From contig JAEWTC010000005.1 in NCBI GenBank assembly GCA_023459675.1, positions 1 to 16,823 of the forward strand: a stretch of 16,823 bases of DNA. The letters are read 5' to 3'. The notes beneath the pieces were generated by a model, which saw only the letters and a list, made by a program, of their open reading frames with translations, did no database searches and was not told the DNA's origin. This document shows, in pieces, positions 1-6,910 of the stretch (positions are counted from its first letter, which is position 1; each line of letters starts with the position of its first letter). The translations under genes and the position numbers were made by a program. The DNA comes from Bacillota bacterium. GTDB lineage: Bacteria > Bacillota > Clostridia > Christensenellales > Aristaeellaceae.

Positions 1-9
1 AGGTGAATC

Positions 10-1083
10 ATGGCCAAGCGCGACTACTATGAAGTCCTCGGCGTTCCCAAGGACGCGTCCGAGGAGGACATCAAAAAAGCATACCGCAAGAAGGCGAAGG
101 AGAGCCATCCCGATCTGCACCCCAACGATCACAAGGCCGAAGAGCGCTTCAAGGAGATCAACGAGGCCAACGAAGTACTGAGCGACGCACAAAAGCGCGC
201 CCAGTACGACCGGTACGGTCACGACGGCCCTCACATGCAGGGCTTCGGCGGCGGCGGGGCCGGCGGCTTTCAGGGGTTCGACGGTTTCGGAGACATCGGC
301 GATATCTTTTCGTCTATTTTCGGCGGCGGCATGGGCGGCAGGGCGGCCCGCAGCAACGGGCCAGTACCCGGCAACGATCTGCGCTACGACATGACCATCA
401 CCTTTGAGGAAGCCGCGTTCGGCGTGCAGAAATCCTTCGAGTTTTACCGCAACGAGAATTGCGATACCTGCGGCGGCAGCGGCGCAAAGCCCGGCACCAC
501 GGCTAAAACCTGCCCCACCTGCGGCGGGTCCGGCCAGGTGCGTTCCGGCGGCGGCTTCATGGTTACCGTGCAAACCTGCCCCAACTGCCGCGGCGAGGGA
601 AAAATCGTTGCCGAGAAATGCGCGGATTGCCAGGGCTCCGGCCGCGTGCGCAAAAAACGCAAGGCAACCATCCAGGTGCCAGCGGGCATCGACAGCGGCC
701 AGACCATTATTTTGAACGGCAACGGCGAGCCGGGGCAGCGCGGCGGCCCCAACGGCGATCTGTATGTGCGCATCGCCGTCAAGCCCCATCCGCGCTTCCA
801 GCGCGAGGGCACGACGCTAAAGCTGGATATGGATATCAGCATGGTGGAGGCGGCTCTGGGCGCGGATATCGAGGTACCCACCCTCAAGGAAAGCGTGAAG
901 TACCGCATCCCCGAAGGCACGCAAAGCGGCACGGTGTTCCGCCTGAAAGGCTACGGCATCCCAAGCCTCCGCGGTTCGGGCAAGGGGGATCTCATGGTGC
1001 GCGTGCAGGTGCAGATTCCCAAAAAACTGAATAACCGCCAGAAGGAACTTCTCAGGCAGTTTGACGAAACCTTAAAGAAGTAA
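10..1083 (+). CDS. dnaJ: Chaperone protein DnaJ (Hsp40)
   Basis: Co-chaperone that delivers unfolded clients to DnaK and stimulates its ATPase through the J domain; cytosolic. The 357-residue protein is full length for a type I DnaJ. It has an N-terminal J domain (about 4-70) with the HPD motif at H33-P34-D35, a Gly/Phe-rich linker (about 77-110), and four zinc-binding CxxCxGxG repeats starting at C151, C168, C190 and C204. The C-terminal substrate-binding and dimerisation domains follow. The ATG is preceded by AGGTGA with short spacing. The window begins just upstream, so dnaK, grpE and hrcA, the usual upstream partners in Bacillota, cannot be seen; nor can any CIRCE operator. A small terminator lies between this gene and prmA. 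No key residue is missing. Confidence 0.98.
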   Translation: MAKRDYYEVLGVPKDASEEDIKKAYRKKAKESHPDLHPNDHKAEERFKEINEANEVLSDAQKRAQYDRYGHDGPHMQGFGGGGAGGFQGFDGFGDIGDIFSSIFGGGMGGRAARSNGPVPGNDLRYDMTITFEEAAFGVQKSFEFYRNENCDTCGGSGAKPGTTAKTCPTCGGSGQVRSGGGFMVTVQTCPNCRGEGKIVAEKCADCQGSGRVRKKRKATIQVPAGIDSGQTIILNGNGEPGQRGGPNGDLYVRIAVKPHPRFQREGTTLKLDMDISMVEAALGADIEVPTLKESVKYRIPEGTQSGTVFRLKGYGIPSLRGSGKGDLMVRVQVQIPKKLNNRQKELLRQFDETLKK

Positions 1084-1091
1084 CGCAAAAC

Positions 1092-1118
1092 AGGCTTTTC
1101 CTTGCGGAAAGCCTTTTT
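1092..1118 (+). terminator. Intrinsic terminator or attenuator after dnaJ
   Basis: A stem AGGCTTTTCC / GGAAAGCCT with one unpaired T and a TTGC loop is followed by five T residues, just after the dnaJ stop codon. It sits between two genes that are one operon in related bacteria, so it probably gives partial termination and lowers expression of prmA and later genes. No separate promoter for prmA is visible in the remaining gap. Confidence 0.75.
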
Positions 1119-1136
1119 GTTCAGGAGGGCGTTATC

Positions 1137-2078
1137 ATGGAATGGATTGAAGCGGTAGTACATACCACCACCGCCGGCAGCGATTTGGTCAGCGAACTGC
1201 TGATGCGCAGCGGCGCGATGGGCACGCAGGTGACCGACCGCGCCGATGTGGACGAGGCGAAGCACGCGCAGGAAACATGGGAGCTGTTCGACGAGGAAAT
1301 GCTGCGCAGGATGCCCGAGGATGTGCTGGTGACGGGCTGGTTTTCCCAGGACGAGCGCAAGCAGGCGGAGCAGCTGGAGGCGCAGCTTTCGGAGCTTCGA
1401 AAGCAATCCGGCGGCTTGGAGCTGGGCTCGCTGCAGGTGGATATTTCTTTAGCCGCCGACGACGACTGGGCCGAGGGCTGGAAGCGGTACTATAAGCCGT
1501 TTCGCATCGGAAGCCATCTGATCGTCAAGCCGACGTGGGAGCCCTACCAGCCCCTGGAGGGGGACGTGATCGTGGAGCTGGACCCCGGCATGGCGTTTGG
1601 CACGGGCACGCATGAAACCACGAACATGTGCATGATCCTGCTGGAGAAATACTTGGAACCGGGCATGCAGGTGATGGATATCGGCACCGGCAGCGGCATT
1701 CTCGCCATCGCCGCGGCGAAGCTCGGCGCGCAGAAGGTGCTGGCCGTGGATATCGATCCCGACGCCGTGAAGGTTGCCAATGAAAACATAACCCGCAACG
1801 GGGTGCGCGCGGCCGCCGTCGCCATGCAGGGCGATATGGTGCGCAGCGAAGCCATTCCATGCGACGTCGCTGTTGCCAATATCGTTGCCGGGGCAATCAG
1901 CGTGCTGGCCGAGCCGCTGAAGAAGTTCCTGCGCGTTGGTGGCTGCCTGCTGTGCTCCGGGATCATCAAGGAGCGCGAGCAGGACGTTCTCACCTCGCTT
2001 TCCGACGCCGGATACCGCGTCGTGGAACGGCTTACGCAGGGCGAGTGGGTTGCGCTGTGCGCCAGGAGAGAACCCTAA
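1137..2078 (+). CDS. prmA: Ribosomal protein L11 methyltransferase PrmA
   Basis: S-adenosylmethionine-dependent methyltransferase that modifies ribosomal protein L11. The 313-residue length matches the family. An N-terminal L11-recognition region (about 1-110) leads into a linker with the family signature DPGMAFGTGTHETT. The SAM-binding motif I is DIGTGSG at 181-187, followed by the acidic motif VDIDPDA and a catalytic-region motif VANIVAGAI. The start is the ATG with AGGAGGG seven bases upstream. It follows dnaJ after a short gap holding a terminator and precedes rsmE with a one-base gap, matching the dnaJ-prmA-rsmE-mtaB order of Bacillus-type dnaK operons. Nothing looks broken or unusual. 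Confidence 0.97.
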   Translation: MEWIEAVVHTTTAGSDLVSELLMRSGAMGTQVTDRADVDEAKHAQETWELFDEEMLRRMPEDVLVTGWFSQDERKQAEQLEAQLSELRKQSGGLELGSLQVDISLAADDDWAEGWKRYYKPFRIGSHLIVKPTWEPYQPLEGDVIVELDPGMAFGTGTHETTNMCMILLEKYLEPGMQVMDIGTGSGILAIAAAKLGAQKVLAVDIDPDAVKVANENITRNGVRAAAVAMQGDMVRSEAIPCDVAVANIVAGAISVLAEPLKKFLRVGGCLLCSGIIKEREQDVLTSLSDAGYRVVERLTQGEWVALCARREP

Positions 2079-2079
2079 C

Positions 2080-2805
2080 ATGCACCGCTGCTGGCTGGAT
2101 ACCGATACGCCGCTTTCCGTATCCGGCGTTTTCATGCTCTCGCGCGAGGAGAGCGATCATCTTCTCAAATCGCTTCGCATGCGGCCGGGGGACGCCGTGC
2201 AGATCATCGCCGCCCGGCGGCTGTACGAGGGCGAGATCGCGGCCGCCGACGGCGGCATAGTGAACGTGCGGGTGCGCCGCGAGCTTCCCTCGCCGGAGCC
2301 CGCCGTTCGGGTTACCCTGCTGCAGGGCTTGCCCAAGGCCGATAAGCTGGAGCTGATCGTGCAAAAGGCTACCGAGCTCGGCGTGTACCGCATCCAGCCC
2401 GTGGAAATGGCGCGCTCGGTTGCGCGCATTACCGATAAAGAAGAACAAAAGCGGGAACGGCTCGCCCGCATCGCGCTGGAGGCCGCCAAGCAGGCGGGCC
2501 GCGCGCACGTGCCGCAGGTATTGGGCGCCGTCCGGCTGGAGGAAGCGCTCAAAACACTGCGCGGCACGGTGTACGTCGCCTGGGAGGAAGCGGCTTCGCT
2601 TCGCCTGTCGCAAGCCCTGGCGCAGAACCGGCCGGAGGAAATCACCTTGGTCATCGGCCCGGAAGGCGGCATTGCGGCGGAAGAAATCGTGCGGCTGGAA
2701 GCCGCCGGGGCCAAGCCGGTCACGCTCGGGCCGCGCATCCTGCGCACGGAAACCGCGGGGCTGTGCGCGCTTGCGGTGGTTATGGCCGCGTACGGAGAAA
2801 TGTGA
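2080..2805 (+). CDS. rsmE: 16S rRNA (uracil(1498)-N3)-methyltransferase RsmE
   Basis: SPOUT-class methyltransferase that makes m3U1498 in 16S rRNA at the decoding centre. The 241-residue protein has an N-terminal PUA-like RNA-binding part (about 15-70), then a C-terminal knotted domain. The SAM-binding knot carries LVIGPEGGI (GPEGG at 193-197) and LGPRILRTETA (216-226), both diagnostic for RsmE. The ATG at 2080 is chosen because it follows the prmA stop by one base, has AGGAGAG nine bases upstream within the end of prmA, and gives the expected family length; in-frame starts further upstream would add residues encoded inside prmA. It is followed directly by mtaB with a one-base gap, so translation is probably coupled along the cluster. 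Confidence 0.96.
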   Translation: MHRCWLDTDTPLSVSGVFMLSREESDHLLKSLRMRPGDAVQIIAARRLYEGEIAAADGGIVNVRVRRELPSPEPAVRVTLLQGLPKADKLELIVQKATELGVYRIQPVEMARSVARITDKEEQKRERLARIALEAAKQAGRAHVPQVLGAVRLEEALKTLRGTVYVAWEEAASLRLSQALAQNRPEEITLVIGPEGGIAAEEIVRLEAAGAKPVTLGPRILRTETAGLCALAVVMAAYGEM

Positions 2806-2806
2806 A

Positions 2807-4129
2807 ATGGCAAAAACGGTGCGTTTTTACACCTTGGGCTGCAAGGTGAACCAATACGACGGCGAGGCCATGCTGGAACAGTTTCTGGAGCGCGGCTACC
2901 GCACCGCGGACGATGGCGTTCCCGCGGATGTATTTGTGGTCAACACCTGCATGGTTACGGGAACGGGCGAGCAGAAAAGCATGCAGGCGGTGCGCCGTTT
3001 CCGGCGGGAAAACCCCGACGGGGAGCTGATCATCGCCGGCTGCCTGGCCCAGCATAAGGGCGAGGCGCTGCGGGCGACGGGAGCAAGGCTGATCCTTGGC
3101 GTGCAATACCGGGGCGACGTCGTTGGGCTGTTTGAAAACGCGGTGGCGGAAAACACGCAGACCGTCGCGGTGGACAGCTTAAGCCATATCGCGTTCGAGC
3201 CGCTCTCCATCCGCGGGCATCAGGGCCATACCCGCGCGCTGATGAAAATTCAGGAAGGCTGCGACAATCGCTGCACGTTTTGCATCGTGCCGTCGGTGCG
3301 CGGCGGCATCCGCTCCCGCCCGGTCGCCGATATCCGCAGGGAAGCGGAGGCCCTTTCCGAAGCCGGGTTTCTGGAAGCAGTGCTTACGGGCGTGCACCTG
3401 TCCAGCTACGGGCGCGATCTGCCCGATCAACCCTCCCTCGCCGCGGCGATTGCCGCCGTGGCGGAGAGTCACGGCATCCGCCGCATCCGCCTGGGCTCGC
3501 TGGAGCCGGTCGTGGTGGACGACGCTTTCCTGCGCGCGCTCGCCGGGCAGCCCAAGCTCTGCCCGCAGTTCCATCTGGCGCTGCAATCGGGCAGCGATAC
3601 GGTGCTGGCCCGCATGAAGCGCCGCTACAACACGGAGCAGTTTCTGCGGGCCGCGCAGAAGCTGCGCGGCGTTTTTCCCGACGCCGCCCTGACGACGGAT
3701 GTGATCGTCGGCTTTCCCGGCGAAACGGACGACGAATTCGCCCAAACGGTATCGTTCTGTCAAACGGTCGGGTTTATGAAAATTCACGTGTTTCCCTACA
3801 GCGCGCGGGAGGGCACCCCGGCGGCCGTCATGCCCGGCCAGGTTCCAAAGCAAATCAAGGACGAGCGCGTCAAGGCGCTGATGCAAACCGCCGCGGAGCT
3901 TTCCCGGGCGTACCGGCGGCGGATGCTTCACACCGTCCAGCCGGTGCTGCTTGAAGAGCGCAGGCGCGACGGCCAGCTGGCCGGGTATACGCCGCAGTAT
4001 ATCCCGGTGGTTCTGCCGCAGGGGCGCGTGGGGGAGATCGTATTTGCGCGTCTTTGCGCGCTCACCAAAGAAGGAATGCGCGGCGAAGCCGTGGAAATAC
4101 CGGACAAGGAGGATGAGCGCAATGGATGA
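2807..4129 (+). CDS. mtaB: tRNA t6A37 methylthiotransferase MtaB
   Basis: Radical-SAM methylthiotransferase that converts t6A to ms2t6A at position 37 of ANN-decoding tRNAs. The 440-residue protein shows the three-part architecture of the family. An N-terminal UPF0004 domain has cysteines C12, C48 and C79 that bind an auxiliary 4Fe-4S cluster. The radical-SAM core has CxxxCxxC at C152, C156 and C159. A C-terminal TRAM-like RNA-binding region follows about residue 375. The motif TLGCKVNQYD near the N-terminus, with Lys-Val after the cysteine, favours MtaB over MiaB. The ATG is one base after the rsmE stop with GGAG nine bases upstream. Its last codons overlap the start of the HIT gene. It corresponds to yqeV in the Bacillus subtilis dnaK cluster. 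Confidence 0.95.
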   Translation: MAKTVRFYTLGCKVNQYDGEAMLEQFLERGYRTADDGVPADVFVVNTCMVTGTGEQKSMQAVRRFRRENPDGELIIAGCLAQHKGEALRATGARLILGVQYRGDVVGLFENAVAENTQTVAVDSLSHIAFEPLSIRGHQGHTRALMKIQEGCDNRCTFCIVPSVRGGIRSRPVADIRREAEALSEAGFLEAVLTGVHLSSYGRDLPDQPSLAAAIAAVAESHGIRRIRLGSLEPVVVDDAFLRALAGQPKLCPQFHLALQSGSDTVLARMKRRYNTEQFLRAAQKLRGVFPDAALTTDVIVGFPGETDDEFAQTVSFCQTVGFMKIHVFPYSAREGTPAAVMPGQVPKQIKDERVKALMQTAAELSRAYRRRMLHTVQPVLLEERRRDGQLAGYTPQYIPVVLPQGRVGEIVFARLCALTKEGMRGEAVEIPDKEDERNG

Positions 4130-4466
4130 CTGTTTGTTCTGCAAGATCATCAAAGGGGAGATTCCATCCAACAAGGCGTATGAGGACGCATATACGTACG
4201 CGTTTCACGATATCGGCCCGCAGGCGAAGGTGCACGTGCTGGTGGTTCCCAAAAGGCACGTGTCCGGCCTGTCTGAGGCGGATCAGCTGACGGACGCGGA
4301 GCTTGCCGCCTGCCTGCGTGCCTGCCGCGAAACGGCGAGGCTCCTGGGCATCGAAGATAGCGGCTACCGCGTGGTTACCAACTGCGGCGCGGACGCCTGC
4401 CAGTCGGTTTCCCACCTGCATTTTCATGTGCTTGGCGGGCAGCGCCTGTCCGCGCGGATGGTATGA
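4122..4466 (+). CDS. HIT-family (histidine triad) protein, HINT type
   Basis: Small nucleotide hydrolase or transferase of the histidine triad superfamily; members cleave the phosphoramidate bond of AMP-lysine or AMP-NH2, and the physiological substrate in bacteria is uncertain. The 114-residue protein carries the triad HLHFHV with H98, H100 and H102, followed by LGG. It also has an N-terminal CLFC pair (C4, C7) typical of the zinc-containing branch, and KRHV in the first conserved region. The ATG at 4122 is preferred: AAGGAGG ends nine bases before it, while the in-frame ATG at 4113 touches that site. The gene overlaps the end of mtaB by eight bases, so coupling is likely. No clear terminator follows; the rpsU promoter begins about 45 bases downstream. 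Confidence 0.93.
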   Translation: MDDCLFCKIIKGEIPSNKAYEDAYTYAFHDIGPQAKVHVLVVPKRHVSGLSEADQLTDAELAACLRACRETARLLGIEDSGYRVVTNCGADACQSVSHLHFHVLGGQRLSARMV

Positions 4467-4512
4467 AAACCGGCTTGCGCCAGAAAAATCCGCAGGAAAT
4501 AGAAATTGATGG

Positions 4513-4541
4513 TTGACGCATACCATGCAAAGCAGTATAAT
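4513..4541 (+). promoter_or_regulatory. Sigma-A-type promoter of rpsU
   Basis: TTGACG and a perfect TATAAT are separated by 17 bases. Transcription would start near 4548, giving a leader of about 70 bases before the rpsU GTG. The promoter separates rpsU from the upstream dnaJ-HIT cluster. Confidence 0.88.
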
Positions 4542-4597
4542 CTATCAGTAATAGCTGTGTTTTTCCCGTACGCCTGTTGGGCCGGGAGGCAAGCGAG

Positions 4598-4678
4598 ATG
4601 AGCGAGGGGAGGGATAGCAGTGTCCGAGGTACGTATCCGAGAGAACGAATCCCTGGAAAGCGCTCTGAAGCGGTTTAA
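4598..4678 (+). CDS. Possible 26-codon ORF overlapping the start of rpsU
   Basis: An ATG with GGGAGG eight bases upstream opens a 26-codon reading frame in the rpsU leader. It runs out of frame through the rpsU start and stops at TAA inside rpsU. The product would be basic, with no recognisable domain. Its ribosome binding site and start codon are at least as good as those of rpsU itself, which starts with GTG. It may be chance in a purine-rich leader, or a translated regulatory ORF that competes with rpsU. No function is claimed. Confidence 0.2.
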   Translation: MSEGRDSSVRGTYPRERIPGKRSEAV

Positions 4679-4793
4679 ACGCCAATGTGCCCGTTCCGGC
4701 GTCTTGGCGGAGGCGCGTAAACGCGAACATTACGAAAAACCCAGCGTAAAGCGCAAGAAGAAAGCAGAAGCCGCACGCAAACGGAAGTATTAA
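4620..4793 (+). CDS. rpsU: 30S ribosomal protein S21
   Basis: Small basic protein of the 30S subunit platform near the anti-Shine-Dalgarno end of 16S rRNA, involved in initiation. The 57-residue product begins MSEVRIRENESLESALKRFK and contains the family hallmarks ARKREHYEKPSVKRKKK and the Lys/Arg-rich C-terminus ending RKRKY. The start is GTG with GGGGAGGG six bases upstream; no in-frame ATG gives a canonical S21 N-terminus. It has its own promoter (4513-4541) and terminator (4844-4875), so it is a single-gene unit. In Bacillus rpsU is also close behind the dnaK cluster, but there it is followed by yqeY, which is absent here. A short out-of-frame ORF overlaps its first third. Confidence 0.97.
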   Translation: MSEVRIRENESLESALKRFKRQCARSGVLAEARKREHYEKPSVKRKKKAEAARKRKY

Positions 4794-4843
4794 GGAACGC
4801 CGGTTCTCAGGCGCGTAAAGCGCAGGGACACGGGTTGCGTGAG

Positions 4844-4875
4844 AGCCTCCCTTCATCGTAAGGGAGGCTTTCTTT
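4844..4875 (+). terminator. Intrinsic terminator of rpsU
   Basis: A perfect 10-base-pair stem AGCCTCCCTT / AAGGGAGGCT with a six-base loop is followed by a T-rich tract (TTTCTTT). It lies 50 bases after the rpsU stop. The 3' arm contains a Shine-Dalgarno-like GGGAGG, which is incidental. Confidence 0.93.
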
Positions 4876-4966
4876 GTCGCTTCCTGCCTTGCGGCGCGCT
4901 GTGCGGCGGCGACAAAAATTACCAGTATCTTCCTGTTTTCGGATGCGTTTTATTTTCCGCAATTGC

Positions 4967-4994
4967 TTGACACAACTGGCTCCGGGCTTATAAT
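4967..4994 (+). promoter_or_regulatory. Sigma-A-type promoter of the exported-protein gene
   Basis: A perfect TTGACA and a perfect TATAAT are separated by 16 bases. Transcription would start near 5001, about 38 bases before the first ATG. The closeness to consensus predicts strong basal expression. Confidence 0.88.
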
Positions 4995-5038
4995 AAGAAT
5001 AGAGACCTCAACCGAATATTATGTGGAATTGAGTGATT

Positions 5039-5692
5039 ATGATGAGAAAACTAAGCATACTTGTGGTATTGTGCATTCTCCTGACGGCAATCCCGGCCGC
5101 GTTCGCCGCCGCCACGGTGGAACTTCCCTCGGAGTACGGCGTTTACGAGAACGCCTCCTTCAATTACCATGTGGAATACCCTTCGGAATGGGTGCTGCTG
5201 GATAACGAAACGATCAACACCCTGATTCAACAGTTTGTCGACGGGGAGCTGAAAATAGAAGGCTTCACCTCTACGGCGCTGGAAACCATGAAGTCCATGA
5301 TCAGCGAAAGCGGCGATAACGGGTTCGTGGAATTTATCGACGAGGGCGGCAACAACTTCAACATCGTCTGCTACGCGTACCCGGGCACGCCCAGCTCCGC
5401 GGAGATGACCGACGTCCTTGCGCCGCAGATCATCGCATCGTATCAGGCGAACATGAGCGATATCACCGTGATCGACGGCGGCTCCCTGTTTGGCGTGGGG
5501 GATAAGCAGTACCTGAAAGTCCGCTGCCAGTATGGGATCAACGGCCAGCATCCCACCGTCACCTCGCTGTATCTGTTTGAAAACGACCTGCTCAGCGTCC
5601 TCACCTTCACCTCCATGTCGTCTGACGAAGGCGATCTCGCCGTGCTCGACCAGATTATGAATACGGTGCTTGCTTCGTTCTCTCTGAAGTAA
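5039..5692 (+). CDS. Exported protein of unknown function, possible PsbP/Mog1-like fold
   Basis: I do not recognise a named family. The product is about 217 residues. It has a clear Sec signal peptide: a Met-Met-Arg-Lys start, a hydrophobic core LSILVVLCILLTAIPAA, and a signal peptidase I-type site near AFA-AA. There is no lipobox cysteine, so it is probably released or cell-wall associated. The mature part is acidic and contains NYHVEYPSEWVLLD, resembling the 'yPsgW' motif of PsbP/Mog1-like exported proteins; this is a weak fold guess. The C-terminal half ends in predicted beta strands and a helix. The start is ATG 5039 or ATG 5042; a GTG at 5033 is less likely, and no ribosome binding site is strong. 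It has its own consensus promoter and no partner gene. Confidence 0.82.
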   Translation: MMRKLSILVVLCILLTAIPAAFAAATVELPSEYGVYENASFNYHVEYPSEWVLLDNETINTLIQQFVDGELKIEGFTSTALETMKSMISESGDNGFVEFIDEGGNNFNIVCYAYPGTPSSAEMTDVLAPQIIASYQANMSDITVIDGGSLFGVGDKQYLKVRCQYGINGQHPTVTSLYLFENDLLSVLTFTSMSSDEGDLAVLDQIMNTVLASFSLK

Positions 5693-5700
5693 CCCGTTTT

Positions 5701-5721
5701 CCGCATTCGACGTGCGGCTTT
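5701..5721 (+). terminator. Weak hairpin after the exported-protein gene
   Basis: A five-base-pair stem CCGCA / TGCGG with a seven-base loop is followed by CTTT only. It is the only terminator-like structure between this gene and the next promoter, and it is too short to be convincing. Confidence 0.3.
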
Positions 5722-5747
5722 GGCAGGCTGGACGCTCTTACGGCCGA

Positions 5748-5776
5748 TTGACAAAACGCCCTCCCCGTGGTATGGT
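5748..5776 (+). promoter_or_regulatory. Promoter of the methyltransferase-rho unit
   Basis: TTGACA is followed after 17 bases by TATGGT (four of six matches to the -10 consensus). Transcription would begin near 5783, before the TTG start at 5830. This argues against translation from codons inside the promoter. Confidence 0.65.
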
Positions 5777-5829
5777 GCAGGCAGGGTGTTTCAAATAATC
5801 GAACCATTTCTTCAAAGCGAGGAGTCTTC

Positions 5830-6843
5830 TTGCGTTATGCGTTTCAAGTAAAACCGCATGCCAATGCGCGCTATGCTCTTTCCATGGAAAAGCTCGCGCG
5901 GATTGAATGCCAATGCCTGCTGCACGCGCTCAACGTTACGGCGGATGTAACGGTGGAAAAACTCGCCGGAACGCCGTTTCTCATTGTGGAAACCGATGCG
6001 CTGAGCGAACGCGGCTGGGAGATCGTATCCGCAAACGCCGGCGTTTCCTTTGCCGCGGTCATGGAAGGCGAATGGCTGAAACCCCTGCCGCTCGGGCAAG
6101 CCGCGTTTTTGGACGCGGATCTTGCGCAGGTTCTCAAGTACAAGGGGAAGACCAACGCGGATTTTACGCTGATGATGCTCCACTGCGCGAAAGCGGCATC
6201 GGCGTTCGCGCTGGACAGCGAGCCGCTCACGGTTCTGGATCCCGTTTGCGGGCGCGGCACGGCGTTGTTTTGCGCCTTGCAGGAAGGCAATCACGCCGTG
6301 GGGATCGAGCAGGATGAAAAGGACGTCCACGAGGCGGATACGTATTTCAAACGCTATCTCCTCTACCACCGCCGCAAGCACGAACGGGAAACCCTGAGCG
6401 CAACGCTGCCTGCCTGCCGCAGCGCGCAGGAAATCCGGTATCGGGTGTATGCGGACGGGGAGAACCGCAAAACGGCAGCCGCGCATACCCTGCGCCTGTT
6501 CTGCGCGGATACCGCGCTTGCGGACCGGCTGGCGGGCAGGGATAGCTGCCACCTGGCGGTTGCGGACCTTCCCTACGGCGTGCAGCACGCTCCGCATGCC
6601 GGAAAGCGTCTGTCCACGCTTGCGCAGCTGATGCAAAACGCCTTTCCGGTCTGGCACGGCGCGCTCAAACGCGGGGGCGCCGCGGCGGTCGCGTTCAACA
6701 CCTTTACCCTGCGGCGCGAAAGCGTATGCGCCGCGCTGCAAGACGCCGGGTTTCAAGTCCTCACAGAGCCGCCTTTTGACGATTTTTCGCACTGGGTGGA
6801 ACAGGCAGTCAACCGCGATATGGTTCTAGCGCTGAAACTTTAA
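5830..6843 (+). CDS. Trm11/UPF0020-like nucleic-acid methyltransferase without THUMP domain
   Basis: Probably a SAM-dependent N-methyltransferase acting on RNA, by similarity to the Trm11 (COG1041-like) group; the exact substrate is unknown. The 337-residue protein has an N-terminal region (about 1-120) that does not look like a THUMP domain. A Rossmann methyltransferase domain follows, with motif I DPVCGRGT at 137-144, the acidic end of strand 2 at GIEQDEKDV, and motif IV DLPYG at 246-250, a variant of the D/N-P-P-Y motif of amino-methyltransferases. The start is TTG 5830: GAGGAG lies five bases upstream and it falls after the promoter, while the next in-frame ATG (5884) would remove a conserved-looking N-terminus. 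It ends in tandem stops TAA-TAG. Rho follows after 67 bases with no visible promoter, so the two are probably co-transcribed. Confidence 0.8.
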   Translation: MRYAFQVKPHANARYALSMEKLARIECQCLLHALNVTADVTVEKLAGTPFLIVETDALSERGWEIVSANAGVSFAAVMEGEWLKPLPLGQAAFLDADLAQVLKYKGKTNADFTLMMLHCAKAASAFALDSEPLTVLDPVCGRGTALFCALQEGNHAVGIEQDEKDVHEADTYFKRYLLYHRRKHERETLSATLPACRSAQEIRYRVYADGENRKTAAAHTLRLFCADTALADRLAGRDSCHLAVADLPYGVQHAPHAGKRLSTLAQLMQNAFPVWHGALKRGGAAAVAFNTFTLRRESVCAALQDAGFQVLTEPPFDDFSHWVEQAVNRDMVLALKL

Positions 6844-6862
6844 TAGCCCTGCCCTCAATTTT

Positions 6863-6878
6863 GGATCCGCTCGGATCC
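6863..6878 (+). repeat. Compact hairpin upstream of rho
   Basis: GGATCCG and CGGATCC form a perfect inverted repeat around a two-base centre, 32 bases before the rho start. It is followed by cytosines, not thymines, so it is not an intrinsic terminator. It could be an RNA hairpin in the methyltransferase-rho message, or chance, since GGATCC is itself palindromic. Confidence 0.4.
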
Positions 6879-6910
6879 CCCCGGCATGTGAAAACAAGGA
6901 GGAATTTATT

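Noticed and set aside
3179..4174. A 331-codon open frame on the minus strand opposite mtaB
   Set aside because: Same explanation: an antisense shadow of a complete, recognisable gene, with no ribosome binding site or family motif.
5767..5829. N-terminal extension of the Trm11-like protein to an upstream GTG
   Set aside because: The extension begins inside the promoter, before the predicted transcription start, and lacks a ribosome binding site; TTG 5830 has GAGGAG at good spacing.
6863..6878. The GGATCC hairpin as an intrinsic terminator between the methyltransferase and rho
   Set aside because: It is followed by cytosines instead of a T-run, and no promoter for rho is visible downstream of it.
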